Origin: Agriotes lineatus | Taxonomy: Eukaryota > Arthropoda > Insecta > Coleoptera > Elateridae | Reading direction: 5' to 3' | Assembly (NCBI GenBank): GCA_940337035.1 | Contig: CALNHX010003000.1 | Location: 62,001 to 126,000 of the forward strand | DNA length: 64,000 nucleotides | Shown: positions 1 through 10,243 of the stretch, in pieces | How the letters are laid out: every line of letters starts with the position of its first letter | Position numbering within the stretch: position 1 is the first letter of the stretch | Position numbers and translations under genes: made by a program | Notes under the pieces: generated by a model | Told to the model about the DNA's origin: nothing | The model's database searches: none | Seen by the model: only the letters and a program-made list of their open reading frames with translations

Positions 1-80
1 CTAGTTTTTCACAAGTCAAGGAAACCGGAAAAGCACAGAACAATCAAAAGGTAAAATCACACCACCAAAAAATACCTGAA

Positions 81-1133
81 TTGAACACCGCAGCTACTAT
101 TTTCACATCAGAGAAAAAAAGAGGTAAGAAAGTTATGAATTGTATCTTCTGTGACCGCTCTCATTCTAGTCAAGACTGTTTGAGTGCAAATAAACTAACA
201 TTTGATGAAAAAAAGGATATGGTCATAAAGAAAAACTGTTGCTTCGGATGCCTCAGACCAAATCATAGCGTGAAAAATTGTAGATTATTCATCAAATGTT
301 TGTTATGCGGGAGAAAACATTTTCCTACATTGTGCCCAGATTTGCCTTCAAATAAATCATCTGTGAATGACAAGGTAAATGAATCACAAAAGGAACAATC
401 TGGCGATATGGAAAATGTCCTTACTAGCCTCAATAGTTGTACTGAAACCTTATTGCAAACTATTATCATTCGACTAGTAAAAGATGGAAAATCAATGCTG
501 GTAAGAGCACTGTTAGATTCGGCTTCCCAAAGGTGTTATATTTTATCAACTCATGCGAAACAAATGAATTTTGAAAAAGTTCGAGAAGAAACAATCATAC
601 AGGGTGTCTTCGGAGGTTCAGAAACAGAAGCGCACATTCACAGTTCATTTGAGTTCTTCATAGAGAGTTTAGATAAATTATTCCAATTGAAATTCTATGC
701 TATAGATCAACCAAGAATTTGTAACTATATACCGAGACTTCAAAATAAAAAGTACATAGATTATTTGAAAAGTAAAAACATAACAATTTCAGATTCAGAC
801 TCAAAATTAAATGAAATTGTAATTCTTTTGGGAGCTGATGTTATAGGCCAATTGTTCACTGGTGTAACTGAGAAGGTAGACGAAGAATTGTTTGCCATAG
901 AAACTCGTCTTGGGTGGCTCTTAATGGGAAAGCAGCAGAAAATAAGCAATTGTTTTTCAATTTCGTCTTTATCTAGTTTTCAAATACCAGATTTATGGAG
1001 TTTAGAAGTTTTGGGTATAAGGGATTCTGCAGAAGAGAAAACAAAGGAACATTTACAAATTCAGACCATACAGCATTTCAATGAAACGATAATTTTAACA
1101 GATGAAAATAGGTATCAGGTTTGCCTTCCCTGA
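81..1133 (+). pseudogene. BEL/Pao gag zinc knuckles and aspartic protease
   Basis: 350-codon open stretch; the frame is already open upstream of 81, so the first Met is not the true start. Three CCHC-type zinc knuckles lie in the first third (CIFCDRSHSSQDC, CFGCLRPNHSVKNC, CLLCGRKHFPTLC). They are followed by a pepsin-like retroviral protease of the DUF1758 kind with the active-site motif LLDSAS near residue 145. In an active element this region packages RNA and processes the polyprotein. It ends at TGA (1131-1133), where homologous proteins read on into the RT segment in the same frame; I see this as a nonsense mutation. The next segment begins 21 bases downstream in the same frame. Confidence 0.85.
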
Positions 1134-1154
1134 GTAGAAGGTCACCCAAAACTC

Positions 1155-1976
1155 ATGAACAATTTTGATAAAGCAGAAAAGAGATTATTCAATGTAACAA
1201 GGAAGCTTAAGGATTCCAATAGGTATTCAGAATATCAACAAGGTTTTCGAGAGTGGGAAAAATTGGATATTATAGAAAGGGTTCCAGAAAATGAAATGGA
1301 TAATTATGCTTATTATTTACCTCATCACGCAGTACTAAAAGATACAAGCGCGACCACCAAAATCAGACCTGTTTTTGACGCATCTGCAAAGGATAAAAAG
1401 GGCCATTCTTTGAATGAGTGTCTTGAAAAGGGGCCAAATTTGATTGAACTCATACCAATAGTTTTATTACAGTTCAGACTAGGGGCGATTGGTGTAATTG
1501 CAGATATAAAAAAGGCTTTCCTACAGATTAGCTTAAAAAAAGAAGATAGAGATTTTCTGAGATTTCTCTGGTGGGAAGATGAGAAAAATTACAAGAAAAT
1601 GATATATAGGCATCGTAGAGTAGTTTTCGGAGTTTCTTCAAGTCCATTTCTCTTAGGAGCAACAATTAATTATCATTTGGAACGAGTACCAGACTATTTG
1701 AAAGAAACAGCAAGTAAACTCAAAAATTCATTCTACTTAGACAATTGTATCACGAGCCTAAAAAACATGTCTGATTTGTTGAAGTTCAAGAAAGAATCTA
1801 ATAGGATCATGTTCAGTGCACAGTTTGAACTCGGGGGTTGGATTCATTCGTTCGGAAAGTCAAATGTTGATGTCACTTGCGAAGAAAATGTGTGCTCAGT
1901 ATTGGGTTTATCTTGGAATTTCAAGAATGATACAATTTTCTGTGATATAAACTCCCTTACTGAAGTACTTAAATAA
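1155..1976 (+). pseudogene. BEL/Pao reverse transcriptase segment
   Basis: 273 codons covering the fingers and palm of a Pao-type reverse transcriptase. Visible blocks: KIRPVFDASA, VIADIKKAFLQI with the first catalytic Asp, FGVSSSPFLLGATI, and the YxDD position reading YLDN. The second Asp is Asn here; I believe Asn occurs at this site in some BEL relatives, so I do not count it as clear damage. Same frame as the protease segment and separated from it by the TGA at 1131. It terminates at TAA 1974, after which homology continues in another frame from about 2002. Confidence 0.85.
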
Positions 1977-2001
1977 TATTCCTAGAACGAAGAGAGGTTT
2001 A

Positions 2002-2667
2002 TTGTCAATTTCCCAAAGAATATTTGATCCCATTGGATTTACTTGTCCAGTAACTTTGATTCCAAAATTAATTTTACAAAAAACTTGGAGATTGAAACTC
2101 GGCTGGGATAAGAAATTACCTGAAAATATCGTCAAAGATTTTGAGAATTGGTTGAAGCAAATTCCATGGTTAAGTTTTTGTGTAATACCCAGACATATAT
2201 GTGATTATCCCTTGAATGATACGGTGAATACTTTACATGTATTCTGCGATTCAAGTAAGACAGCTTATGCGACTTGTATTTTTCTACGTTCAGAGAAGAA
2301 CAGAGTCGTATCACTTCAGTTGATTCAAGCAAAAACAATAATCGCTCCAATAAAACCAATCTCTATACCAAGATTAGAATTATTAGCGGCAGTAATAGGT
2401 GTCAGACTTTGTCAGTCAGTAAAAAAGGTTGAAATATTTTCTTTCATGAAAACCTATTATTGGTCAGATTCAATGGTAGTACTTTCATGGATCAAAACTA
2501 AAGAAGATTGGACCACTTTTGTCGGTAATCGAGTCAGGGAAATATGTTCCATTAGTGATCCTGTTGATTGGTTCCATGTACCTGGAAATATGAATTATTG
2601 TCTTAAAAGAGAAAATCTATCATTTCATCGGTTGTACATGAAACAGCAAAATTCACCAAATATTTAA
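2002..2667 (+). pseudogene. BEL/Pao RT thumb and RNase H segment
   Basis: 221 codons continuing the polyprotein in a frame shifted relative to the RT segment. SISQRIFDPIGF is the typical Pao connection sequence. RNase H-like blocks follow: VFCDSSKTAYA, PRLELLAA and YYWSDSMVVLSWI, which supply the acidic residues expected to degrade RNA in RNA-DNA hybrids. The segment ends at TAA 2665, and integrase homology resumes 27 bases on in a different frame. Confidence 0.8.
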
Positions 2668-2693
2668 AGTACTTTTCCAAATATTCGAAAATT

Positions 2694-3665
2694 GTGAGGA
2701 TGGTTACATGGATATTCAGATTTTGTTTCAATGCGAAGAATAAGAAGGAAAGAAAATCGGGTGGACTGACATGTGAGGAAGTTAAAAGGGGTGAAATTTT
2801 TCTTTTAAGAATGATTCAACATGAAAGTCTTGGAAATATAGATGCAGATCTTGTACAGAATTTACAAGTGCTGAAGGATGGAAATGATATGCTGAGGGTA
2901 AAAACTAAGTTGCTTTTGAGTGAAGACACTGAAGATTTCAAATACCCAATTTTATTACCTAATCACCACGATATAGTTCACAGACTGATTTTTGAGCAAC
3001 ATTGTTTATCATGTCATGTCAAAACACTTCTCGCTTTTTTGAGGGAAAAAATGTGGATTTTGAAAGCCAGAAGAACTGTGAAACAAGTCATTTCGAAATG
3101 CGTCGTTTGTAAAAGATTCAACCAAAAAACAGTTGAAACGCCTTTTGCACCATTACCAAAAAATCTAATAAAAAATACTGCCACGTTTGAGGTTACTGGT
3201 ATGGATTATGCAGGTCCACTTTTCTTGAGAGGTAGCGAGAAGGCATGGATATTATTATTCACCTGTGCTGTTTATAGAGCGGTACATTTTGAACTTGTGA
3301 CATCACTCTCCACAGAGGCCTTTATTCATGCTCTCAGAAGGTTCATTGCCAGACGAGGCAGAGTCTCCACGAGTTATTCTGATAACGGGACAAGTGTTGT
3401 GGGGGCTAATAATTTATTGAAGAGAATCGATTGGGAAGAAATTCTGAAATTCTCTTTAGTGAAAAGAATTCGATGGACTTTCAACGTTCCCACAGCGGCA
3501 TGGTGGGGAGGATGGTGGGAGCGATTGGTAAGAATTACGAAAGAGCTCCTGAGGAGAAATTTGGAAAAAGCTAGCGTCACGTATGAAGAATTGATGACAA
3601 TATTGTGTGATTGTGAAATAATAATCAATTCCAGGCACTTGACGTATATCTCAAATAATGATTAA
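2694..3665 (+). pseudogene. BEL/Pao integrase segment
   Basis: 323 codons with an HHCC zinc-binding region (histidines in IVHRLIFEQHC, cysteines in CVVC) followed by a DDE core: D in TGMDYAGPL, D in SDNGTSVVGA and E in WWERLVRITKELL. In an active element it inserts the cDNA into the genome. TAA at 3663-3665 interrupts the frame, and the C-terminal domain continues directly in the same frame, so one nonsense change splits them. Confidence 0.85.
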
Positions 3666-4232
3666 TTGATCCCTCTCAGTTCTTTGCAGTTTCTGCAGAG
3701 TATACCAAGTAATGAAGTCCCAGACCTTGATACTATAGATAGACAATACTTACTGGGACGACAAAAATATCTACAAACTGTAAGGGACAATTTGAGAGGG
3801 AGATTCAGGAAGGAGTACTTAACAGAACTGGTTCATTATGGTCACAGAAAGGTGGCCAGAATTCTACCAGGAGACATTCTATTACTGGAAGTGGATAACA
3901 AGAAGCGGATGAATTGCCCTCTAGCAAGAGTCCTCCAAATTTATCCTGGCAAAGATGATGTAGCGAGAGTTGCTAAAGTTAAATTTTCGGGAGGTGAACT
4001 ACTTCGACCTTTTCAACGGTTGTTCCCCTTAGAAATTTCTGCTCCGGATAACGAAGAAATACGAAGTCTTGGAGAAAAAGTCGTTCCTCAGAAGAGACAA
4101 CTCGATTCTGAGGAAGAAATTGACCACAAACCAAATTCCGATACACAACCCAACGGTAGTAAATTAGAGAAGCAAACTGTCACTACAAGATATGGACGTG
4201 TAGTGAAAGTGCCCAAACATTTCGATGAGTAG
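3666..4232 (+). pseudogene. BEL/Pao integrase C-terminal (DUF5641-like) segment
   Basis: 188 codons in frame with the integrase segment. The sequence DRQYLLGRQKYLQ followed by VARILPGDILLLEVDNKKR and RVLQIYPGKDDVARVAKVK is the basic, beta-rich tail found at the end of BEL/Pao polyproteins. It ends at TAG 4230, only 46 bases before the LTR, as expected for the last domain of the polyprotein. Confidence 0.8.
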
Positions 4233-4278
4233 TGTTTTTTATCTATTTCCAATTCCGTGAATTGAAAAGGTGGGAGTA

Positions 4279-4449
4279 TGTTGGAAAACACTTTGTAACC
4301 ACCCATATATAAAAGTGTAGGTTGGGGTAATTGTTGTGCGGAAATTAGAAATTGTTTTTTAATTTTGCTGACACTTGTCAAGTTTGAATAAAAGTTGTAT
4401 TTTTGCCCAATAAAGTCACTTTCAATACTGATTTCTCATATTCTCAACA
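4279..4449 (+). repeat. BEL/Pao 3' LTR (171 bp)
   Basis: It begins TGTTGGAAAACAC just after a purine-rich tract (AAAAGGTGGGAG, 4265-4276) and ends CTCAACA, giving TG...CA ends. It contains a TATA-like TATATAAAAG near 4306 and AATAAA signals near 4387 and 4409. The 5' partner is outside the window, so boundaries rest on the TG/CA ends and the polypurine tract. Confidence 0.65.
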
Positions 4450-4546
4450 AAAGGGGTGTTGTGAAAAGAGGTCTGAACTTCATTCTCTTACCTTCCAGGT
4501 AGCTGCTAAAATATTTAAAATTTTCTGCAAACTTGCTGATACTTTT

Positions 4547-4990
4547 TTACTTCTTTTTACAATAAAGGAAGTATTGGATTCACCCCAAAAATTCGAAATT
4601 GAGTTTTCAACAGATTTTTACGTTTTAGAGTCCCCTGATCCCAAAAATCTTTTTTTTTTCATTGGTCTGTCTGTCTGTGTCTGTCTGTCTGTGTGTCTGT
4701 GTGTCTGTCTGTGAACAGAATATCTCAAAAACCGAAAGAGGTATGGCGTTGAAACTTCATATATAAGTTTTGTGTACTATATAGATACGACAGCAAGTTT
4801 TTGAAGAAAATCGCATAACCGGAAGTAGGTGTTTACTCTTGTGATTTTTCAGTTTTTTTCGATTTTTTCAAAAACGGCTCTTACGATTTTTTTAACTTTA
4901 CATTTTTATTACATTTTTGATGTGTATTGATGTGAGAGGTGATTTTCCAGTTGAATACTTCTAAAATGGGTTTATTTTGTTTTCTTTTCC
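4547..4990 (+). repeat. Hairpin-ended microsatellite repeat, copy 1
   Basis: It starts with a small hairpin (TACTTC...GAAGTA, 4548-4573), followed by about 90 bp, a TGTC/TGTG microsatellite (4664-4712), then a body containing ATAACCGGAAGTAGG. The same parts in reverse order are seen at 8256-8580 and 18085-18710. Only the hairpin edge is defined; the right edge is approximate. Confidence 0.5.
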
Positions 4991-5611
4991 TATTTTTTAT
5001 TAACTCCTATTTTAAATAGAACACCCGGTATATTATTACATTTTTGAATTTAGCTTAAAATTCTAGAGAAAATTTGTCTCTTGAACTAACACTCTATTTT
5101 GTACTGTTTTTGTAAAATTTGTAATTTTTGAAAATTTTTGACAAATGCTTAAAAACTTAAAATAGAATTTTTGGCTAATTATAAGATCACTGTAAAAGGA
5201 AGTTGTGTGCGTGTATCACACCAGATTTTTAATAATTTAGTTAAACCTTGTTAACATTTTATTTGAAACCTGCTATTTGATAAATATTTACTTCAAATTC
5301 CTTTAAACGTTTACTATAATTTTCTAAATATCTTCATATCCAATACCCAATACCACGAGTATAAATAGTCGACAAATTGCCGAAAATGTGTGTCAAAGTA
5401 TGTGAGTGAATTTCCACGCAATAAACACGAATAACACTTTGAAAAAATGTATGCAATTCGTCGGCCACAAGTGGTATTCAACGAACAAAATTGACGTTTC
5501 TTAGTAGTAATTAATAAATTACATCATTACCTCCTTGACTACGTAGGTTAGTTTAATAGCCCAATGGAAGAGGTCGTGAATTATGTATTATCTGTAAGAT
5601 CTGTAGATAGA
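4991..5611. other. Unassigned AT-rich sequence
   Basis: No coding signal. ACACCCGGTATAT near 5022 resembles the ends of several inverted-repeat elements elsewhere in the window (19453, 54633), but no partner was found. Confidence 0.4.
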
Positions 5612-6123
5612 GGCTGGTGTAGAGTCCCTATATTAATCGAGTACCGCAATTGATTGCGCCAGTGTTTTGTATTTTGGGAGCAAATATGGCGGATACACTG
5701 TAAAATCACGAGACGCTAATCGCAGCAAACATTCCAAATGTAAAACCGTGTAATGTTCCTAGAGGTAGTAAAATCCACCTGCATTAAAAAAGTTTATAAC
5801 CATATATTTGTACAAAGGTAGGTACTAATTTAAGTTATTTGCAGATTTAAGATTTGTGTGTACTTAGTACAAACATTCCTGTGTAATGTAAAAAATGTGT
5901 GTAGGCCCTAACAAAAGCATTAATTTTTCTCTCCTTCCATATTACTGGCTTTAGAAATGGGAATATTTGCTGCTACTATCGCCTCGTAACAGCTGTGCGT
6001 ATGTCAAATAATTCAGTTCGAATTCGAAGTTGTGGTTATACTTCAGTGTTTCTTCGTTTTTTGTGCAAGTTCAGTGCACATTTCATATTTTAAAAATTAA
6101 CAAGTATTAATTATAGATAGAAA

Positions 6124-6352
6124 ATGCCGGGCTGCTGTGTGCCCTGTTGCAAAAATCGTTCCGAAAACGGGGTTAGATTGTTCTACATACTCCAAGGAAC
6201 TAATCTGGTTAAAATGTATAAAGGAAAATTGCCCCTTAGAGCAAGTATTTGTGAAGTAAGTTCAGTTTTACTTTTACATTTTCCATTAACGCAAGTGACT
6301 TTTATCAATGTGTATCATAATTTTGTTTCAGGCACATTTTAAAGAAAATTAA
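6124..6352 (+). pseudogene. THAP domain remnant of E1 transposase
   Basis: Exon 6124-6255 starts MPGCCVPCCKN, the classic beginning of a C2CH THAP zinc-finger domain that binds transposon DNA, and runs to SICE before a GTAAGT donor at 6256. A TTTTGTTTCAG acceptor ends at 6331, and the next exon gives AHFKEN, which supplies the C-x2-H half of the finger across the splice. TAA at 6350 then stops the frame, although THAP-like residues (SERI..KKLIKMELHSHL) continue in another frame to about 6410. The rest of the transposase is missing. Phase agreement across the intron (132-nt exon, phase 0) supports the splice. Confidence 0.65.
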
Positions 6353-6801
6353 TTTGAATCTGAAAGAATTGACAATAAGAAATTAATTAAAATGGAACTC
6401 CATTCCCACCTTTACAGCAACACATATTTACAGCCCTCCTCCAAGAAAAGCGAGAATACGTAATGTTTTTTAGCTGAATCTTAACCTTCTGTAAACCCTA
6501 CTATACAATCACGTGCCAGACATTTAAGTGACTGTGGTAGCTAAGTATGAAATACGAATTATGTAAAGGGTATATTATAATGAAAATTATTTTATAGGTT
6601 TCGAAACTGAGGAAGTCTGAGATTTGAGTAGTGCAATTTACAGTTTCGTGGCAGCAGTAAAAGCATTACAATGAGTGTCCTTGCAAAAATGACTGTACAG
6701 ATGTATTATATTAAAGTGTTATGTTCAAGAGTAAAACGATTACAAACAATTTGCATGTTTCTGTTTAGTATAAATAATAGTCATTTACTTAAATTCATTT
6801 C

Positions 6802-7287
6802 TTAACCCTTCAGTACCCGTTTACGGTCTGTGAGACCGAGCAAACACATGATGCAGTATATTACTTAATGTGCTACCCGAGTTGTTTTTATTTTTACCTT
6901 TGATATACGACCAATGTGAGGAGAAGGAAATATTTTCTGCATTTTTAGTAACACTGTTATACTAAAACATTATTATAGTCATGGCAGATTTTATGAGAAA
7001 GAACTGGCGCGACTTGAAAAAGACGATGCGAGATATAATAGCGGAGGAGGATGTCGACAACGCGTTTTATGATGATGTGCCATCGTCTGACGAAGATAAT
7101 TTATTGGAAACTAGGGAAATGAACAGTGACATTGAACAGGAAATATCTGATTATGAAGACGCTAGTGAACAAGAAACTAATGCCATAAGATATTTTTATG
7201 GAGGTGGCAGAGGGGCAGGGGTGTCGGACTGCCAGACCGGTGCGGGTACTGATGTCTTAGAATTTTGAACGGGTACTGGAGGGTTAA
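6802..7287. mobile_element. piggyBac miniature element nested in E1
   Basis: TTAA duplications at 6802-6805 and 7284-7287 flank terminal inverted repeats CCCTTCAGTACCCGTT (left) and, inverted, CCCTCCAGTACCCGTT (right), 15 of 16 identical. Subterminal GGTCTG/CAGACC motifs occur near both ends, including the palindrome CGGTCTGTGAGACCG (6825-6839). TTAA targeting and CCC-starting ends are diagnostic for piggyBac. At 478 bp it is an internally deleted, non-autonomous copy. Confidence 0.85.
6981..7268 (+). pseudogene. piggyBac transposase N-terminal fragment
   Basis: 95-codon frame inside the piggyBac miniature element. It starts MADFMRKNWRD and is rich in Asp/Glu (VPSSDEDNLLE, DIEQEISDYEDASEQE), like the acidic, disordered N-terminus of piggyBac transposases. 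No DDD catalytic domain follows: the frame runs directly into the right terminal repeat and stops 16 bases before the TTAA. I infer that an internal deletion joined the 5' end of the gene to the 3' terminus. Assignment rests mainly on the surrounding ends. Confidence 0.55.
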
Positions 7288-7737
7288 GATCTATTATCTC
7301 AAAAGATTTTTATTTTAAAGGAGCGCCACTAATATCAAATAATTGTGACATAAAAATCCTTGAAAGTAGAATTAGGTAGGTACTACTTATATATATATCA
7401 TCGTTTAAATATATTGTACTTGCTTGTATACAACTTAAAATCAGTAAACACAGATCTAAACTTCAAACGTAAAAGCATTACTACCTAAAGCTGTAGGTTA
7501 TGAAATGCTAATTGTTAAAGAAACTAAGTAGTATTATACTCCAGCTTCTTTTTCCCTTGTGTAGTGTAACTCTTTTTCTAATATTATCGTTAATGTGCAT
7601 ATTTGCTTTAAAACATGAAAAATACACTGTAATTGAAAACGTCGCGTCACCTTGTCATTTTAAGTTTCCCGCCTTTTTCTCGGAGCAAATATGGCGGGTT
7701 TGCGGTACTCTATTAATATAGGGACTCTAGGCTGGTG

Positions 7738-8108
7738 TAGAGATCCTGTATATAGTTTACTAAGAGTTGGGCAAACAGCCACATTTGACATACAATTTTG
7801 ATCCAAATTAGATATTTGACATATGTGGAACAAAGAGGTTATAGGAACCAATCTTGCTAACTTGCTTTTGATGGGAGAGTTTTCAGAGTATTGATCGTTC
7901 TTAGAATCTCTAGAACCGACTATTAGGAATATACACCCAATTTAGTTAAAATTTTGATTTGCATATGCGATACTTTCTGTCGTAACAGGTTACAAAATAT
8001 GTAAAAACGGCACTTTTATCACACATGCCTTGTAAAAAGTGATCCAAACCAATCAAAATGTATCCCGCTGTTTGCCCAACTCTTAGTAACCTATATACAG
8101 GGACTCTA
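7738..8108. mobile_element. P-like miniature element E2, adjacent to E1
   Basis: 371 bp. Left end TAGAGATCCTGTATATAG; the inverted right end reads TAGAGTCCCTGTATATAG, and similarity continues through ACTAAGAGTTGGGCAAACAG (about 43 bp in all). It is flanked by GGCTGGTG at 7730-7737 (shared with E1) and 8109-8116. The first nine bases match the E1 terminus. No coding sequence inside. Confidence 0.75.
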
Positions 8109-8255
8109 GGCTGGTGCTTTATGCGCTGGCATCTGGCGGTACAATACTCAACTTGCCCCGGAGGTGTGTGTCTTGGTAATGTGCTGACCTTGTTACTCTA
8201 TCTCTTAGGCCTGTAGTTCTGAGTAGAGCACAGTTAATTTGGTGCCCAACTGTGA

Positions 8256-8407
8256 ATGGCCTCACCGAGCCTGACCTATGTAAAAGTTATTACTTTCTTT
8301 AATTTCAAAATTAACACAAAAATTAAAAAAAATATGCGAGGTAGATATATAATATGTATGCAAAATATCGTCTTCCTCCGACAAATAGTTTTTGAGGTAT
8401 ACTGCCA

Positions 8408-8441
<34 letters not shown>

Positions 8442-8580
8442 CGACAGACAGACAAACGGAATTGAGAAAACCTCTTTTTTGTCATCTAGGAACCTTGAAA
8501 CGTGAAGATCTGAAAATATCTCGGAAGGTGATTTTTTCGTGATTACAATACTTCCTTCGTCTTTCAGACGAGGGAAGTAA
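8256..8580 (-). repeat. Hairpin-ended microsatellite repeat, copy 2
   Basis: Opposite orientation to copy 1. Body, then an AGACAGACGGACGG microsatellite (about 8408-8460), then a unique segment ending in the hairpin TACTTCCTTCGTC...GACGAGGGAAGTA (8549-8579). The hairpin is followed directly by the tRNA-like unit at 8603. Confidence 0.5.
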
Positions 8581-8602
8581 AAATGAAGATACGGAAAAAT
8601 TT

Positions 8603-8668
8603 CCGCCCCCCGCGAACCGAGGACTTGCTTAATGCAAGTCTGGCGCTTACGCAACTGCGCCACGCGGC
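8603..8668 (-). repeat. tRNA-like unit (SINE head or tRNA relic)
   Basis: On the minus strand it begins GCCGCGTGGCGCAGTTGCG (A-box-like) and ends GGTTCGCGGGGGGCGG (B-box-like). A D-arm-like pairing and a strong 7-bp stem in the anticodon-arm position are visible. The acceptor ends do not pair cleanly and the loop lacks the invariant T33, so it is probably a tRNA-derived repeat rather than a working tRNA gene. Confidence 0.4.
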
Positions 8669-8805
8669 TTCTAGGTTGTGAATTATACTTAATTTAAATC
8701 AAGTTGCAGGCCAATAGTTGTTTCGACAGTAATTATGCATTATTTTCACAAACAAAATGCACATCACAGTTCGTGTAATTTAACATTTTGCAGCAAGGGT
8801 GGCCA

Positions 8806-8870
8806 AACAGTCAATCCCGATCGACGGGTCGATCGCGAGAGATTTTTTGGTCGACCGCACAATTACCCTA
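8806..8870 (+). repeat. Truncated hAT-like terminus
   Basis: CAAGGGTGGCCAAAC followed by the palindromic CGATCGACGGGTCGATCG is typical of the outer end of one hAT group, where CAGGGGTGG-like ends precede a GATCG-rich subterminal block. I found no matching inverted end downstream. Confidence 0.35.
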
Positions 8871-9102
8871 TAGATAGATCAAAATTGTTTCACGTTATTA
8901 AGACTTAAAGTGAGGCGAACTTAAATTTCCAATCAGTAGCTTGAGTGTCTGTTACAGATCGAGGTGGGCGATGCATGCTATCGCATAATGTGGTTGCGAA
9001 TTACTTATTTTGTTTTGTATTTTCTCGTATCTACTAAAAGAAACTGGTATTATAGTACAATTTGATTTGTAAACTTAATATTTTTGAATTTTAGAACTTA
9101 CG

Positions 9103-9428
9103 AGTGGTGGTAAAAACCGATTTGACGGCTAACTGGTTTTCGGTTAATTGCTTTTTTTCACAAATCGAAAACCGGTTAACCGAAATCAAACTTGTTTACG
9201 AAGCAGTTTAAGATTGATTTTAAAAAAGGGTTGAAAATCGATTTATTAACCGATTCAAAAATTGGTTCTTAAGACACTGGCGATGTTTTCCACGTTTTAT
9301 AAGTATAAGTAATTTGTTAGATATGTTTCACTCTTTTCAAACTAACCGGTTAACTGGCTTATTTAAAAACCGGTGTTTCTGTAAACCGGTTAACCGGTTT
9401 TAATTTTTTAACATGTTGCCAGCACTAT
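9103..9428. mobile_element. hAT-like miniature element rich in ACCGGTTAACCGG motifs
   Basis: The left edge AGTGGTGGTAAAAACCG and the inverted right edge AGTGCTGGCAACATG are similar. The interior has repeated copies, on both strands, of a palindromic core related to AACCGGTTAACCGG (about 9125-9180 and 9340-9405). The architecture fits a hAT-type miniature element with subterminal transposase sites. A convincing 8-bp duplication was not resolved. Confidence 0.45.
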
Positions 9429-10136
9429 AGTACTACGTACGTATGCTTCAAGTTTTTATTAACAAATTTCGACCGCCAACTGTGCTTTCTGAAAATATTT
9501 TCGAGAATATTTTTATATAAACGTGCTTTTACAGAATGACTTAATTGTAAAAATTCAAACCTTTATTCTGTGAAAATAACTATTCAAATTCCAAAACGGA
9601 AAGTGTATATTTAAATTGGTAACTAAAATGAGCACTAAAGCACCTTACAAATTATTTTTATCGGTTGCAGGATATTAAGCTCTTGTTTACACATACAGAA
9701 GTAGGCTGGTAACTAAGTCATAATTGATTTGTACGGTAATAGTCCATTACCGTACATGGCAACCATTACCGTACATGGCAACCGATAAACTATAGAACAA
9801 ACCACAGGTGTTATGAATCATAACATTCCCAGATATGTTAATAGCTATTTCGTACTACAGTGGCCAAACATTGTGCGATCGTTGTTTTGTTGTAATCGTA
9901 TTCTCTGTTTTTAATTTTTAAAGTCCGTGTTGTCACTTATTTTTCTTAATTTTGTATATTCACTTATTTATTTATGTTAGCTTTGTGATTACAAAAGTGT
10001 CTGCTCCATTTTTACTGGCAACGTGTAATAACGACATAAAAACTTTGCTACTCGTAAAATACCGCTATAAAAATTTAGTGATACATGATGCGTTAGCTCA
10101 ATGTTACTATAAATATTAGCATAATTTAATACTTAC
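9429..10136. other. Non-coding stretch with a short perfect hairpin
   Basis: No exon recognised here, although the NRF-like gene should continue leftward. GTACGGTAAT and ATTACCGTAC form a perfect 10-bp inverted repeat near 9732-9756, and CCATTACCGTACATGGCAA is repeated directly at 9747-9782. Confidence 0.5.
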
Positions 10137-10243
10137 AGTTTGTGCTTGTTATCTTATCGTATTCTTCTTTGCTTTTGTACCTTGCTCGTCCCTCATAATA
10201 TGAAGCAAAGATTACTACAATTGTCAATAGAAGTAAACATATC
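10137..10243 (-). CDS. NRF-like gene: first transmembrane helix exon
   Basis: Acceptor TTCTAATTGTAG, donor GTAAGTAT. The exon encodes ICLLLLTIVVIFASYYEG followed by a charged stretch (RARYKSKEEYDK). A hydrophobic helix directly after the NRF domain, followed by a cytoplasmic segment, is the expected order in this family. Joined phase with the 10424-10668 exon is correct. Confidence 0.7.

Larger units (their letters stand above)
1..4449 (+). mobile_element. BEL/Pao LTR retrotransposon, 3' part, decayed
   Basis: The window opens inside the gag-pol region of a BEL/Pao element and runs through protease, reverse transcriptase, RNase H, integrase and the Pao-type C-terminal domain to a 3' LTR. The 5' LTR and gag N-terminus lie outside the window. 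Coding order and motifs (three zinc knuckles, DSAS protease motif, YLDN RT box, integrase D-D-E) fit BEL/Pao rather than gypsy. The reading frame is broken by an in-frame TGA at 1131, a frame change near 1976-2002, a stop with frame change at 2667-2694, and TAA at 3663, so the copy is dead. Confidence 0.9.
5620..7729. mobile_element. P-superfamily-like DNA transposon E1, degenerate
   Basis: Terminal inverted repeats TAGAGTCCCTATATTAAT, extending to about 29 bp with one mismatch, lie at 5620-5648 and, inverted, at 7701-7729. Identical 8-bp words GGCTGGTG flank both sides (5612-5619 and 7730-7737), as expected for a target duplication. It carries the start of a THAP-domain gene (6124) and is interrupted by a piggyBac miniature element (6806-7283). 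THAP plus 8-bp duplication points to the P superfamily. hAT elements also make 8-bp duplications and can begin TAGNG, so hAT is the alternative. Confidence 0.75.

Noticed and set aside
6825..6839. Perfect CGGTCTGTGAGACCG palindrome as a regulatory operator
   Set aside because: It lies in the subterminal region of the piggyBac miniature element and is better explained as a transposase-binding motif.
8256..8663. Frames on both strands across the AGACAGACGG repeat
   Set aside because: Open only because the 4-bp repeat lacks stops; the flanks match a repeat family, not a protein.
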